Positions 16,863 through 26,104 of a DNA stretch of 64,000 bases are shown piece by piece. The notes under the pieces are model-generated. The model did no database searches. It was not told the DNA's origin and saw only the letters and a list, made by a program, of their open reading frames with translations. Numbering within the stretch: position 1 is the stretch's first letter; the number at the start of each line of letters is the position of its first letter. A program made the position numbers and the translations under genes. This DNA comes from Pseudomonas sp. CFBP 13711 (GTDB lineage: Bacteria; Pseudomonadota; Gammaproteobacteria; Pseudomonadales; Pseudomonadaceae), in the NCBI RefSeq assembly GCF_014842265.1, contig NZ_JACYVI010000001.1, forward strand, positions 608,701 through 672,700, given 5' to 3'.

Positions 16863-17849
16863 ATGAGCTTCGTCAGTGTCGAAAACCTGCAGAAGAATTA
16901 CGGCAGCACAGCGGTCTTCAGCGACATCAATTGCGAAATCCAAAAAGGCGAATTCGTCACCCTGCTCGGCCCGTCCGGCTGCGGCAAGTCCACCCTGCTG
17001 CGCTGCATCGCGGGGCTGACGTCGGTGACCAGCGGCAGCATCTTCCTCGACGGCAAAGACCTGGTGCCGGTGTCGCCGCAGAAGCGCGGCATCGGCATGG
17101 TGTTCCAGAGCTACGCGCTATTCCCCAACATGAACGTGGAACAGAACGTTGCCTTCGGCCTGCGCATGCAGAAAGTCAGCACCGATGAAATGAAGCAGCG
17201 CGTGGCCGAGGTGCTCAAGCTGGTGGAGCTGAACGAGTTCGCCACGCGCTATCCCCATCAGCTGTCGGGTGGGCAGTGTCAGCGCGTCGCATTGGCGCGT
17301 TCCCTGGTGACCCGCCCTCGCCTGCTGCTGCTCGATGAACCGCTGTCGGCCCTCGATGCGCGCATCCGCAAGCACCTGCGCGAGCAGATCCGTGCGATTC
17401 AGCAGGAGCTGGGGCTGACGACGATTTTCGTGACCCACGATCAGGAAGAAGCGCTGACCATGTCCGACCGGATTTTCCTGATGAATCAGGGCCGAATCGT
17501 CCAGAGCGGCGACGCCGAAACCCTGTACACCGCGCCGGTCGATGCGTTCGCCGCCGGCTTCATCGGCAACTACAACCTGTTGGAGGCCGACGCCGCCAGC
17601 CGCCTGATGCAACGCCCGATCAACAGCCGCGTGGCGATCCGCCCGGAAGCGATTCAATTGAGCCTGACCGGCTCGCTGGAAGGCGAAGTGCGCAGCCACA
17701 GCCTGCTGGGCAACGTGATCCGCTATCGCGTCGAGGCCCGGGGCGTGGAACTGGTGGTCGACGTGCTCAATCGCTCGGCCAGCGACTTGCACCCGAACGG
17801 CCAGCGCGTCACCCTGCACATCGAAGATTCGGCGTTGTGTGTCGTTTGA
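16863..17849 (+). CDS. ABC transporter ATP-binding subunit with TOBE-type C-terminus
   Basis: 328 aa. Complete nucleotide-binding domain: Walker A GPSGCGKST (about 36-44), Q-loop FQSYALFPNM, signature LSGGQCQRVALARSL, Walker B LLLLDEPLSALD, H-loop VTHDQEEAL. The C-terminal about 90 aa carry a TOBE-like beta domain (RVAIRPEAIQL) typical of importers in the PotA/FbpC/PhnT group. It energises the two permeases upstream. The operon probably ends here; a repeat starts at the stop codon. Confidence 0.93.
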   Translation: MSFVSVENLQKNYGSTAVFSDINCEIQKGEFVTLLGPSGCGKSTLLRCIAGLTSVTSGSIFLDGKDLVPVSPQKRGIGMVFQSYALFPNMNVEQNVAFGLRMQKVSTDEMKQRVAEVLKLVELNEFATRYPHQLSGGQCQRVALARSLVTRPRLLLLDEPLSALDARIRKHLREQIRAIQQELGLTTIFVTHDQEEALTMSDRIFLMNQGRIVQSGDAETLYTAPVDAFAAGFIGNYNLLEADAASRLMQRPINSRVAIRPEAIQLSLTGSLEGEVRSHSLLGNVIRYRVEARGVELVVDVLNRSASDLHPNGQRVTLHIEDSALCVV

Positions 17850-17924
17850 AGCGGCAAGCTTCAAGCGACAAGCTGCAAGAAAAAGCTGGATTACCACCGC
17901 TCCCTCTTGCAGCTTGCCGCTTGA
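17850..17924. repeat. REP-like inverted repeat (AAGCTGCAAG family)
   Basis: CAAGCTGCAAGA (17869-17880) is the inverse of TCTTGCAGCTTG (17905-17916), and AAGCGGCAAGCTT-like text starts at the ATPase stop. The stem may serve as the 3' end of the ABC operon mRNA. Confidence 0.65.
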
Positions 17925-17982
17925 TACTTGTAGCTGCGCGCCAGACGCCGACCGAACCCACACTGATGAGAGGAGCGCGCGC

Positions 17983-18636
17983 GTGCCTTTAGCAATTTTC
18001 GATCTGGACGAAACCCTGATCCACGGTGACTGTTCCAGCCTGTGGAGCGAACAGATGGGGCGGCTGGGCTGGGTCGATCCCGAGTGGTTCATGAAGAAGG
18101 ACCATGAGCTGATGGCCGCCTACGGCAGGGGCGAACTCGCCATGGAAGATTACATGGCGTTCAGCCTGGACCCGATGGTCGGGCGCACGCCGGAGGAAGT
18201 GGATTTTCTGGTGGGGCGCTGGGTCGAGGACTACATCGAGCCGATCATTTTCAGCGATGCCACCAAGGCCATCGCCGAACACCGGGCTGCCGGCGATCGC
18301 ATTCTGATCATCTCGGCGTCGGGCGTGCATCTGGTCAAGCCCATTGCCGAGCGCATCGGCGTTGATGAAGTGCTGGCCATCGACCTGGAAGTCGCCCACG
18401 GCGTTTACACCGGCAAGACCACCGGCGTGCTCACCTACCGCGAAGGCAAAATCACACGGCTGATGGCGTGGCTGGATCAGGAAGGCGAAAACCTGGAGGG
18501 CGCGAGTTTCTATTCCGATTCGCGCAATGACCTGCCACTGCTGGAGAAGGTGGATATCCCCCACGCAGTGAACCCGGACCCCGTGCTGCGCGAGAGGGCT
18601 GAACAAGCGGGCTGGCCCATTCACAGCTGGAAATAA
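17983..18636 (+). CDS. HAD-IB family phosphatase, SerB-like
   Basis: 217 aa from a GTG at 17983 preceded by GAGAGGAG; upstream in-frame text is repeat DNA. Motif I IFDLDET gives nucleophile Asp7 and acid/base Asp9, motif II is IISAS (about 108), motif IV DSRNDLPLL (about 182). The helical cap between motifs I and II is of the type seen in phosphoserine phosphatase relatives. It hydrolyses a phosphomonoester; the substrate is unknown. It is a separate unit after the ABC operon, although functional linkage to the imported phospho-compound is possible. Confidence 0.87.
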   Translation: MPLAIFDLDETLIHGDCSSLWSEQMGRLGWVDPEWFMKKDHELMAAYGRGELAMEDYMAFSLDPMVGRTPEEVDFLVGRWVEDYIEPIIFSDATKAIAEHRAAGDRILIISASGVHLVKPIAERIGVDEVLAIDLEVAHGVYTGKTTGVLTYREGKITRLMAWLDQEGENLEGASFYSDSRNDLPLLEKVDIPHAVNPDPVLRERAEQAGWPIHSWK

Positions 18637-18668
18637 CCCTCCACTCAACGGCCGGACACCTCTGAACG

Positions 18669-18749
18669 TGTCATCTGCCCAACAATGACAGGCAGTGCTG
18701 CACGCCGTTAAAGCCGACCAAAGGCAGCCGAACCTGTCACTTCTGACAG
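18669..18749. promoter_or_regulatory. Two TGTCA/TGACA dyads upstream of the Ig-repeat gene
   Basis: TGTCAT-N10-ATGACA at 18669-18690 and CTGTCA-N4-TGACAG at 18734-18749. The second one, with the extension TAGTCAG to 18756, is repeated almost base for base (inverted) before the 444-aa gene at the other end of the island (32987-33010). Probable shared operator. Confidence 0.65.
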
Positions 18750-18813
18750 TAGTCAGTTCCTTCAATCCGGCGCCCAATGACTCCTGGAAATTTCCCGACA
18801 GGAGTCAACTGCC

Positions 18814-21366
18814 ATGACCTCAGCGCCGCGCAACTCGTCTCGCCCTTCCAGTGGTACCAACGCTCTCGACAAGCTGGAAATCCCCGGTCGCACCAATCAG
18901 CCTCTTCCCGAGCCACCCGCTGCACCCAACCAGACGCTATGGGGCATCAACCACGGCGCCGTGCTGGATAACTTTCCGCAAAACGGCTTGCAGCTCTATA
19001 TTCCGGCGTGGTCGACCATGGGTACCGGCGACAGCGTGTCGGTGTCGCTCCTCTCTGACCCTGAGCATAATCCAGGCCAGCCCGTGGAGGTCACCTCGGA
19101 GTCCATCACGGCGGAGGAGGTCAACCAGCGGGTGACTGCCTTTATTCAGGCCAGGCACCTCAATTCCGGCATTTACACCCTGTGGTACAACGTGAAGCGG
19201 CTGGGCCAGGAAGTTGAGCGGTCCGACCCCACCGACATAATGGTCAAAATCGAGCGCCCCGGTGGCAAAGATCAGGACGGGGATACCCCCGGGCATTCGG
19301 CACTAAGACTGTCAATGCCGCCGGAGATCGTTGAATTTGGCGTAGATGATGAGGATGCCAAGGCGGGCGTGCCGGTCACGATTGCGCCATACCCTGAAAT
19401 GGCTGAATGGAACGTCATCAAGCTTTCCTGGGGCGGGAAGTTTGTGTACCACCAGGTCACTGCAGAGGAAGTGAATCAACCGATCGTGATCACCGTTGAC
19501 GAGGCAGTCATTCTTGAGGCTGGAGACTCAGACAATGAAGGCCTGGCCGTGACCTATGAAGTCTACGACATCGTCGATAACCGCTCGGAGGACTGGGCCG
19601 CCGAGATCCGTATCACCGTCAGGACCGATACCTCCCGGCTGTCCTCGCCGATTGTCCGTGAAGCAACCAGTAACGTGCTGGACCTGGACACATTGGGGAG
19701 CAGCCCGGTAACGGTGGTGGTCTGGGCGTCCAATAATCGCAAGATGACGAAGCAACTCTACAAATCATTAACGCCGCAACAGGCCGCGCAGTTGCGCGCG
19801 TCGATGGGCAAACAGGCACTCTCGCGTTTCGGGGAGGTCAAGGATGGCTTCCTCCTGGGCGACAAGATCGTGGTGAAGTTGACGGGCACCACTGCCGAGG
19901 GCCAGCAGGTCACCCATGAGGCGCCGGAAGTCATTATCGACGACTTGCCCGATATGTACGAGATACAGATCCCCAACGCCGTGGTCCGACAGCTGGCTCA
20001 AACCCAGGCGGCTTTCTCTTATTATTTGCTGCATCAGGACAGTACCAGGTCGGAGTCCAATGGGGCGTTCATCAGTGTCATTGGCGAGGCCGTGCGCATG
20101 GCCGCGCCGGTTGCCCTTGATGCCGCGCAGGGCGCGATCAATCCGAACCTCCCCATCACGACCGTGCAGATCCCGTGGGATGACAGCATGCTGGCAGGCG
20201 ACCAGCTCGTCCTGAGATGGATCGGCATCCGGCCTGACTTGAGCATTTACGACCCGCTGTTGAGCCCGCATAACATCACCAACGGCGAAGCGACCAACAA
20301 GGCTCCGATCAATATCACCGTGCCGGGCACGCACCTCAAAGCGATCGAGGGCGGCACCCTCGGGTTGTATTTCATCCTCATCAGAGATGTGGAAGGCAGG
20401 CCCGTCAACCGCGAATCTGCCCGCGCCGCAACGCTGAACATCGGCCAGCCGCTTGCCGAGTTACTGGCGCCAGCAGTTGCAGGGATCGATGCCTATGGAG
20501 TGATGGATCCCCAGTTACCCGGAACAAAGCTGACCGTTACGGCCTACCGGGAAATGGCCATAGGCGATGAAGTGCATTACCTGTGGCATGGCATCGCTTT
20601 CGACGTGGAAGACTGGATCACGATCACATCACTCACCCTGAACAAAGACATAGTGTTCGAGATTTCTCAAGCAGCTATTTCAGGCAACAAGGGCGGCACT
20701 GTCGAGGCCTCGTACTGGGTGAAGCGTGCGGATCGCCGCAGCGATTCCGAAAAGCTGGTGTTCAGCATCGGTCAGCCGGTGGTGCTCGACCCTCCCGTGA
20801 TCAGCAGCATCACGGATTCCAACGAGCAGGAAATCCCCGACAACGGTTCGACAACCGACACCAGCGTGACCCTGCGTGGCACCGCGGCACCCAACCTTGG
20901 CCTGGAAGTGTTTGACGGCACTACCTCCCAGGGCAAACCGGCTGCAGACGCGGACGGCCAGTGGATGTTCGGGATCAGTGGTCTGGCTGTTACATCCCAC
21001 GCCATAAAGGCCAAAGGGCTGTATGGCGATCAAGCGGAGTCGGCGGTGCGCACCTTCAGCGTCAACGCCATGCCTGCCAATCCGGTCATTACCAGCATCA
21101 AGGACTCAAGCGGCGACGAAATACCGGACCACGGCACGACTTCCGACCGAAGACTGACCTTTGCTGGTACGTCCTATCCAAACCTGGAAGTGAAGCTCCT
21201 GGACGCCCCGAGCGAACAAGGAGGAGGCGCGCAGCTCGGTACTGTGATGGCCAGCGCCAACGGCCAGTGGACATTAGAGGTCACCGTTCCTGAACACTCT
21301 TCCCATCGAGTCTGGATTCTGGGTAACGGGGCGCCCTCCCGCCTTCGGTATTTCACGTTGGTATGA
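18814..21366 (+). CDS. Ig-like repeat protein, 850 aa, no signal peptide
   Basis: 850 aa with ACAGGAG 9 bases upstream. The N-terminus is polar (SRPSSGTNALDKLE), with no Sec signal, lipobox or membrane segment. It contains about five beta-sandwich modules with a repeated signature (GDxVxLxW near the start; VxYxVxDxxxxxS near the end), then two Ig-like repeats of about 85 aa (ISSITDSNEQEIPDNGS and ITSIKDSSGDEIPDHGT). The segment around residues 150-205 (RPGGKDQDGDTPGHS) is also present in the 1492-aa protein, so the two are paralogues. How it leaves the cell, if it does, is unclear. Exported adhesin or structural protein is the best guess. Confidence 0.75.
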   Translation: MTSAPRNSSRPSSGTNALDKLEIPGRTNQPLPEPPAAPNQTLWGINHGAVLDNFPQNGLQLYIPAWSTMGTGDSVSVSLLSDPEHNPGQPVEVTSESITAEEVNQRVTAFIQARHLNSGIYTLWYNVKRLGQEVERSDPTDIMVKIERPGGKDQDGDTPGHSALRLSMPPEIVEFGVDDEDAKAGVPVTIAPYPEMAEWNVIKLSWGGKFVYHQVTAEEVNQPIVITVDEAVILEAGDSDNEGLAVTYEVYDIVDNRSEDWAAEIRITVRTDTSRLSSPIVREATSNVLDLDTLGSSPVTVVVWASNNRKMTKQLYKSLTPQQAAQLRASMGKQALSRFGEVKDGFLLGDKIVVKLTGTTAEGQQVTHEAPEVIIDDLPDMYEIQIPNAVVRQLAQTQAAFSYYLLHQDSTRSESNGAFISVIGEAVRMAAPVALDAAQGAINPNLPITTVQIPWDDSMLAGDQLVLRWIGIRPDLSIYDPLLSPHNITNGEATNKAPINITVPGTHLKAIEGGTLGLYFILIRDVEGRPVNRESARAATLNIGQPLAELLAPAVAGIDAYGVMDPQLPGTKLTVTAYREMAIGDEVHYLWHGIAFDVEDWITITSLTLNKDIVFEISQAAISGNKGGTVEASYWVKRADRRSDSEKLVFSIGQPVVLDPPVISSITDSNEQEIPDNGSTTDTSVTLRGTAAPNLGLEVFDGTTSQGKPAADADGQWMFGISGLAVTSHAIKAKGLYGDQAESAVRTFSVNAMPANPVITSIKDSSGDEIPDHGTTSDRRLTFAGTSYPNLEVKLLDAPSEQGGGAQLGTVMASANGQWTLEVTVPEHSSHRVWILGNGAPSRLRYFTLV

Positions 21367-21583
21367 AAAGCGAGTGCGGCGGGGACATGGGGTTCACGCC
21401 GCGATGAATGTTCAGCTCGACAGTGTTTATCAACCTGGGGCGCGACACCTGTAAGGCCAGTCCAGGGCCGGCCGGTGGATGGCGCTCCCGATCAAATCTC
21501 CGCTGGGGAGTCGACGGCAGCCTATGCAGACGTTTTGCTGCCAATCCCCGGTCAGCGTCCCCCCCTGAACAAGGAAGCTCACC

Positions 21584-24500
21584 ATGAAACGAGACTCAGG
21601 CACCCTCCTCCCACCCTCGGACGGCGACTACTCGATACTCGCGTTGCGTCCGGTGCTGATCACTGGTCTGGTCACCCCCGTCGAGGGCGGTGACGGCGGG
21701 ATCAATATCGACCTCGTAGAAGACCCGGACGGTATATTAGTTTCCGTCGACCCCTGGCTGCGCATGCAGGAGGGCGACCTTGTCGAGTTTTACTGGGACG
21801 ACACTCGGGTGGACAGTCACACGGTGGTCGCCGACGATATCGACAAGCGCATTGGTTTCACGCTGCACACCGACTGGGACATGCCTGACTGGGCTGAAAG
21901 GGTGTTCTACAGACTGACCCGCACCGGCACAAACACGCCCGAAGACTCAGTGCCGTTGCGCCTGCGGGTCAAACTCGATCGGCCGGGAGGCGTGGACCAG
22001 GATCCGCATAAACCCGGGCACTCCGAACTCAAGGCGCCAGAGCTGCCGGAGGACATTGTCAATAACGGCGTTGATAAAAATTCGGCAGCTGCTGGCATCC
22101 CTGTGACCATCCGCAATTACCCCGGACGTAAGGCTCGCGACACTGTCGAGTTGCAGTGGGGCACTGTGTCTCTCCGTCGGCAGATCACTGAAACCGAGGC
22201 CGGGGGCGAAGAGCCTATCGTCATCACCGTCGATCAGGACGCCATACTCGCAGCTGGCAATGACCCAGCGCTGCTCGTCCACCATCAGGTCTACGACGAG
22301 GTGTGGAACTTCTCCGAGGACTGGTCGCTTCCGACCTGCGTAAAGGTGGACGCCGGCGCCTGGACGCTGCCCGCACCGATCATCGAAGAAGCCTTCAACG
22401 GGGTGATCGACCTCGGCGATCTGGGCAGCGCCGACGTCACGGTGGTTATCAACATTACCGTGGGTCCTTTCCATATTGGCGACACCGTGACCATGACCTG
22501 GCTCGGTACCCCAATCACAGGTGCGCCGGTGACGCATAGCCAGACCGTGACGGTGAGCAACATCCCGTCGATCTATTACACCACTGTCCCCAACGCACTT
22601 GTGCGCGACTTGCTCGGCGGCGCCGCTAAAGCGTCCTACGTCCTGAACAAAGCCAGCGGTGAAATGCCGCAGTCATCGAAAGTGGCAATCGCCCGAATCA
22701 CCGGCGTGGCCCCCCTGAAAATCCCGCGCATTCTGGAACTGATCGGTGATGTGCTCGACCCGTTCGAAGAGCGCGTCCACGTGGAGATTCCGGTCTACGT
22801 CGGCATGGCCAATGGCGATCTGATTGAACTGATCTGGCTCGGCACCCGCGTTAATGGCACGCCCTATCTATATGAAACCCAACACTTCGTGACCGCCAAC
22901 GACGTAGGCAACGTCGTTTATATCCCTGTGATGGGCGAACACATCGCCTTGCTTGAGAACGGCACGCTGGACGTCAGCTACCGGGTATTCAACGATGTAT
23001 CCACGGTGCGGGTCTCGGAGCATCTGCTCGTCAAGGTCGGACAACACCTGGCCGAACTGCCTGCGCCGAGCATCCTCGAAGCGCCGGGCGGCGAGCTCGA
23101 CCCCGAGCTGAATCCCGGTGCCGACGTCACGTTACAGGTCAGTTATAACGGCACGGTCGCCGGAGACACGCTCACCTGGTACTGGCTTGGTCATCCGCTG
23201 GAGGGCAGCGGCAGCGACTGGCTCCCCATCACCACTGCCATTGCCGGCAAGCCGGTCGATTTCAAGGTTCGGCGGCCCCTGGTCGATGCCAACATCAATA
23301 ATGTGGTGAGGGTGCTGTACACACTCAAACGCGGCGCCACCGGCCATTTTCAGTACTCGAAAACACTGGATCTGGTAATCGGCAAACCCATTGGCGAACT
23401 GCCCGCCCCCACCGTACTGGAAGCCAGCAACGGGGTGCTTGACCCCATCAAGGCGCAGGCCGGTGTGACCGTGCAGGTGTTTTACAAGAGCATGCAGCCG
23501 AAGGATACCGTCACCATGATGTGGCTGGGCAGTCCGGGGGCCGGTTCACCTGCCGACCAGGAACAGACGGTCAGCGAGAATGGGCCAGTCAACTTCATCG
23601 TGCCCGCTACCGTGGTCGGCGCGAACATTGGGCGCGGTGTCAGCGTGTCCTACCGCGTCAAACGTTACATGGCAGAGCAACAGTCCATCGCCTTGATGCT
23701 CTCTGTACTGCCCTTTGGCGACCCTGACAAGGACTTGCCGCATCCGGCCATCACCCAGGCCGACGGTCAGACGCTGAACCTGGCAACCTTCACCGGCAAC
23801 GCGACGACGACCGTGGGCAAGTGGCCTTTTGCTGCGGCGGAGCAACGCGTGTGGCTGCGTCTTGAAGGGGAAACCGGCAGCGGCGGCGTCTACAGCATCA
23901 CGCTGCTGGATGGCGCGGTGCTGACCAGTGCCCAGGCCACGAATGGTCTGTCCGAGAGCGTCCCGCGCACCGAGCTCGAAAAACTCGGGCAGGACACCCG
24001 CCTTGAGGTGATCTGCAATGTTGCCTTCGACCGCACCGCCAGCGAGAGCACTGCCGTGCAGTTTCCGCGAACGGCGTACACCTTCAAGCTGCACCATGAC
24101 TGGGTCAACCCGCAGATCGTCAGCGTCAGCGACAGCAAGGGCGAAGTGGTTGACGGAGGGACGACGTTCGATACCACAGTGAGCATCAGCGGCACTTCCA
24201 CCGTCGAAACCGAGCTGGAAATTCTCGACGGTGGCACGCGTCTGTCCACCGTGACTGCCAACAGCAGCGGCGTCTGGAGCGGATCCCTGCCGGGATTGAC
24301 CGTGAAAACCTACAGCCTGAAGGCCAGCGCGCTGGATGGAAGCGGAATGGTTTCGCCTTCCCGTCGGTTTGATGTGGTGGCCAACCTGACGCCGACCATA
24401 ACTCAGGTGCTCGATTCAAACGGGCCAATCAGCAACGGCGGATCGACCGTCGAGACCAGCGTCACAGTGTCCGGCCAGGGCAGTCCCGATCAACAGATCG

Positions 24501-26062
24501 AGCTGTTTGACGACAACACCTCCAAAGGTACGGCGCGTACAAACAATGCCGGTACCTGGTCGTTGACCGTTTCGGGGCTGACGGTAGCCTCGCATCCCTT
24601 CAAGGCTAAAGCGCTATATGGCACGGAGCCCGAATCAACGGTCTGGACAGTGATCGTCGCGGTCGCCGTTACCCCAACGATTACCAGCATCAAGGACTCG
24701 AAAAACGTCGAGATTCCGCCCGACGGATTTACAGTGGATACCGATGTCGTGGTGACGGGGAGCGCCAGTGCGAACCTGCAGGTCGAGGTTTTTGACGGTG
24801 CGGCGACGCTCGGCAAAGTCAGCGCCAATGCGGCTGGACAATGGACACTGCCTCTGACCGGCCTGAACGTCGCCGTCCATAGAATCAAAGCCAAAGGCGA
24901 CTACGCAAGCTACCCGGAATCTCCGGTGCGAAACTTCACGATCACAGCCTTGGTGACCCCGACCATCACCCAGGTCGTAGAACCCGATGGAACGCCGGTG
25001 AGCAATGGCGGTTCAACTTACGCCAACACGGTCACCGCGTCGGGCAAGGCGTCGATCGGTCAGTCCGTGGAGGTGTTCGACGGCGCGTCTTCCAAAGGCA
25101 CTGCCAGCGTGAACACCAGCGGCGACTGGTCGCGGTCAGTCAGCGGCCTGTCGGTCGGCGCCCATAGCCTGACTGCCAAAGCGTTGTACGCGAGTCATCC
25201 GGTGTCCCCACCGTGGACGTTCAATGTTCAGGCGGCAACGGCGCCAACCCTGAGCGTGCGCGACTCAAAAGGCGAGATCAATCAGGGAGGCACCACCACG
25301 GAGACCACCGTGACGGCATCGGGCACGGCTGCGCCGAACGAACAAGTGGAAGTTTTCGACGAGAACACTTCCAAAGGGAAGACCGCAGTGGGGGGTAACG
25401 GTAACTGGAGGCTGTCGGTGGGTGTGGCGCTGGGTTCTCACCGTCTCAAGGCCGTGGGGCAATACGCTGAAAATCCTGCATCGGGCGTGCGTCAGTTTTC
25501 GGTTATTTCTCCGATACCGCCATTTGTCCTGGATCCGTCGTCCGTTTCGCTGAATGGTGGGCTATGGGGGTTGGCAGGTTACCCAGGCTATGAACCTTTG
25601 AACTGGCCAGCAGGCACGACTTACCGAAGGACTCCAACCAGCGGGGTGGCACCTTACACGTACACATCCAGCGATGACTCAAAAGTGCAAGTCGACAGCA
25701 GCGGCCTCATCAAGTCGGTATCGAACGGCACGGCGACAATTACCGTTCAGGACCAACAAGGACGTCGAGGCAGTTACGCTGTAACGGTCTCCAATGTGGT
25801 CCTGGTGTACGGACTGGGAAACCGCAGCTGGCCAGATGCATCTCGAACAGCCGCAGGGCGCGGTTTGAGAATGATGAGCATGGACGAGCTTCGGCAAATC
25901 TATAGTCAGTATGGCAATAGATTCCCAATGGGTGATGCATCTTATTGGTCAACAGATGCCGCTGGGCTAATAAGCAATAAGACGAAAAATATGGTGAACG
26001 GAACTGAAGGTACGGGATATACGACAGTCCCCGGCGGGTGGTGCAACGTTATCGCTAGGTGA
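21584..26062 (+). CDS. Giant Ig-like repeat protein, 1492 aa, with a distinct C-terminal tip
   Basis: 1492 aa; AAGGAAG precedes the ATG. No signal peptide. Residues about 1-840 are about eight beta-sandwich modules (GDTVTMTWLGTP, NIGRGVSVSYRVKR and similar). Residues about 840-1300 hold five Ig-like repeats of about 90 aa, each with VFDGxxxKGxxxxNxxGxW and LKAxAxYxxxPxS. A Big_2-like domain follows (VQVDSSGLIKSVSNGTATITV), then a tip of about 85 aa (MSMDELRQIYSQYGNRFPMGDASYWSTDAAG) resembling the short lectin-like caps of repeat adhesins. The last 250 bases are AT-richer than the rest, suggesting exchange of the tip. Probably co-transcribed with the 850-aa gene; a perfect terminator follows. 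Confidence 0.75.
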   Translation: MKRDSGTLLPPSDGDYSILALRPVLITGLVTPVEGGDGGINIDLVEDPDGILVSVDPWLRMQEGDLVEFYWDDTRVDSHTVVADDIDKRIGFTLHTDWDMPDWAERVFYRLTRTGTNTPEDSVPLRLRVKLDRPGGVDQDPHKPGHSELKAPELPEDIVNNGVDKNSAAAGIPVTIRNYPGRKARDTVELQWGTVSLRRQITETEAGGEEPIVITVDQDAILAAGNDPALLVHHQVYDEVWNFSEDWSLPTCVKVDAGAWTLPAPIIEEAFNGVIDLGDLGSADVTVVINITVGPFHIGDTVTMTWLGTPITGAPVTHSQTVTVSNIPSIYYTTVPNALVRDLLGGAAKASYVLNKASGEMPQSSKVAIARITGVAPLKIPRILELIGDVLDPFEERVHVEIPVYVGMANGDLIELIWLGTRVNGTPYLYETQHFVTANDVGNVVYIPVMGEHIALLENGTLDVSYRVFNDVSTVRVSEHLLVKVGQHLAELPAPSILEAPGGELDPELNPGADVTLQVSYNGTVAGDTLTWYWLGHPLEGSGSDWLPITTAIAGKPVDFKVRRPLVDANINNVVRVLYTLKRGATGHFQYSKTLDLVIGKPIGELPAPTVLEASNGVLDPIKAQAGVTVQVFYKSMQPKDTVTMMWLGSPGAGSPADQEQTVSENGPVNFIVPATVVGANIGRGVSVSYRVKRYMAEQQSIALMLSVLPFGDPDKDLPHPAITQADGQTLNLATFTGNATTTVGKWPFAAAEQRVWLRLEGETGSGGVYSITLLDGAVLTSAQATNGLSESVPRTELEKLGQDTRLEVICNVAFDRTASESTAVQFPRTAYTFKLHHDWVNPQIVSVSDSKGEVVDGGTTFDTTVSISGTSTVETELEILDGGTRLSTVTANSSGVWSGSLPGLTVKTYSLKASALDGSGMVSPSRRFDVVANLTPTITQVLDSNGPISNGGSTVETSVTVSGQGSPDQQIELFDDNTSKGTARTNNAGTWSLTVSGLTVASHPFKAKALYGTEPESTVWTVIVAVAVTPTITSIKDSKNVEIPPDGFTVDTDVVVTGSASANLQVEVFDGAATLGKVSANAAGQWTLPLTGLNVAVHRIKAKGDYASYPESPVRNFTITALVTPTITQVVEPDGTPVSNGGSTYANTVTASGKASIGQSVEVFDGASSKGTASVNTSGDWSRSVSGLSVGAHSLTAKALYASHPVSPPWTFNVQAATAPTLSVRDSKGEINQGGTTTETTVTASGTAAPNEQVEVFDENTSKGKTAVGGNGNWRLSVGVALGSHRLKAVGQYAENPASGVRQFSVISPIPPFVLDPSSVSLNGGLWGLAGYPGYEPLNWPAGTTYRRTPTSGVAPYTYTSSDDSKVQVDSSGLIKSVSNGTATITVQDQQGRRGSYAVTVSNVVLVYGLGNRSWPDASRTAAGRGLRMMSMDELRQIYSQYGNRFPMGDASYWSTDAAGLISNKTKNMVNGTEGTGYTTVPGGWCNVIAR

Positions 26063-26067
26063 AAAGG

Positions 26068-26097
26068 ATCAGGAGAGCCCTATAGGGCTCTCCTGAT
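26068..26097. terminator. Bidirectional terminator between convergent genes
   Basis: A perfect 13-bp stem, ATCAGGAGAGCCC / GGGCTCTCCTGAT, with a TATA loop, lies in the 42 bp between the 1492-aa gene and the convergent autotransporter gene. GAAAAG on the left gives a T-rich run for the leftward transcript only; the right side has none. Confidence 0.8.
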
Positions 26098-26104
26098 ACC
26101 GGGA

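Noticed and set aside
18814..26062. Type I (RTX) secreted adhesin like LapA
   Set aside because: No GGxGxDxxx nonapeptides, no C-terminal type I signal pattern and no adjacent ABC/HlyD/TolC genes.
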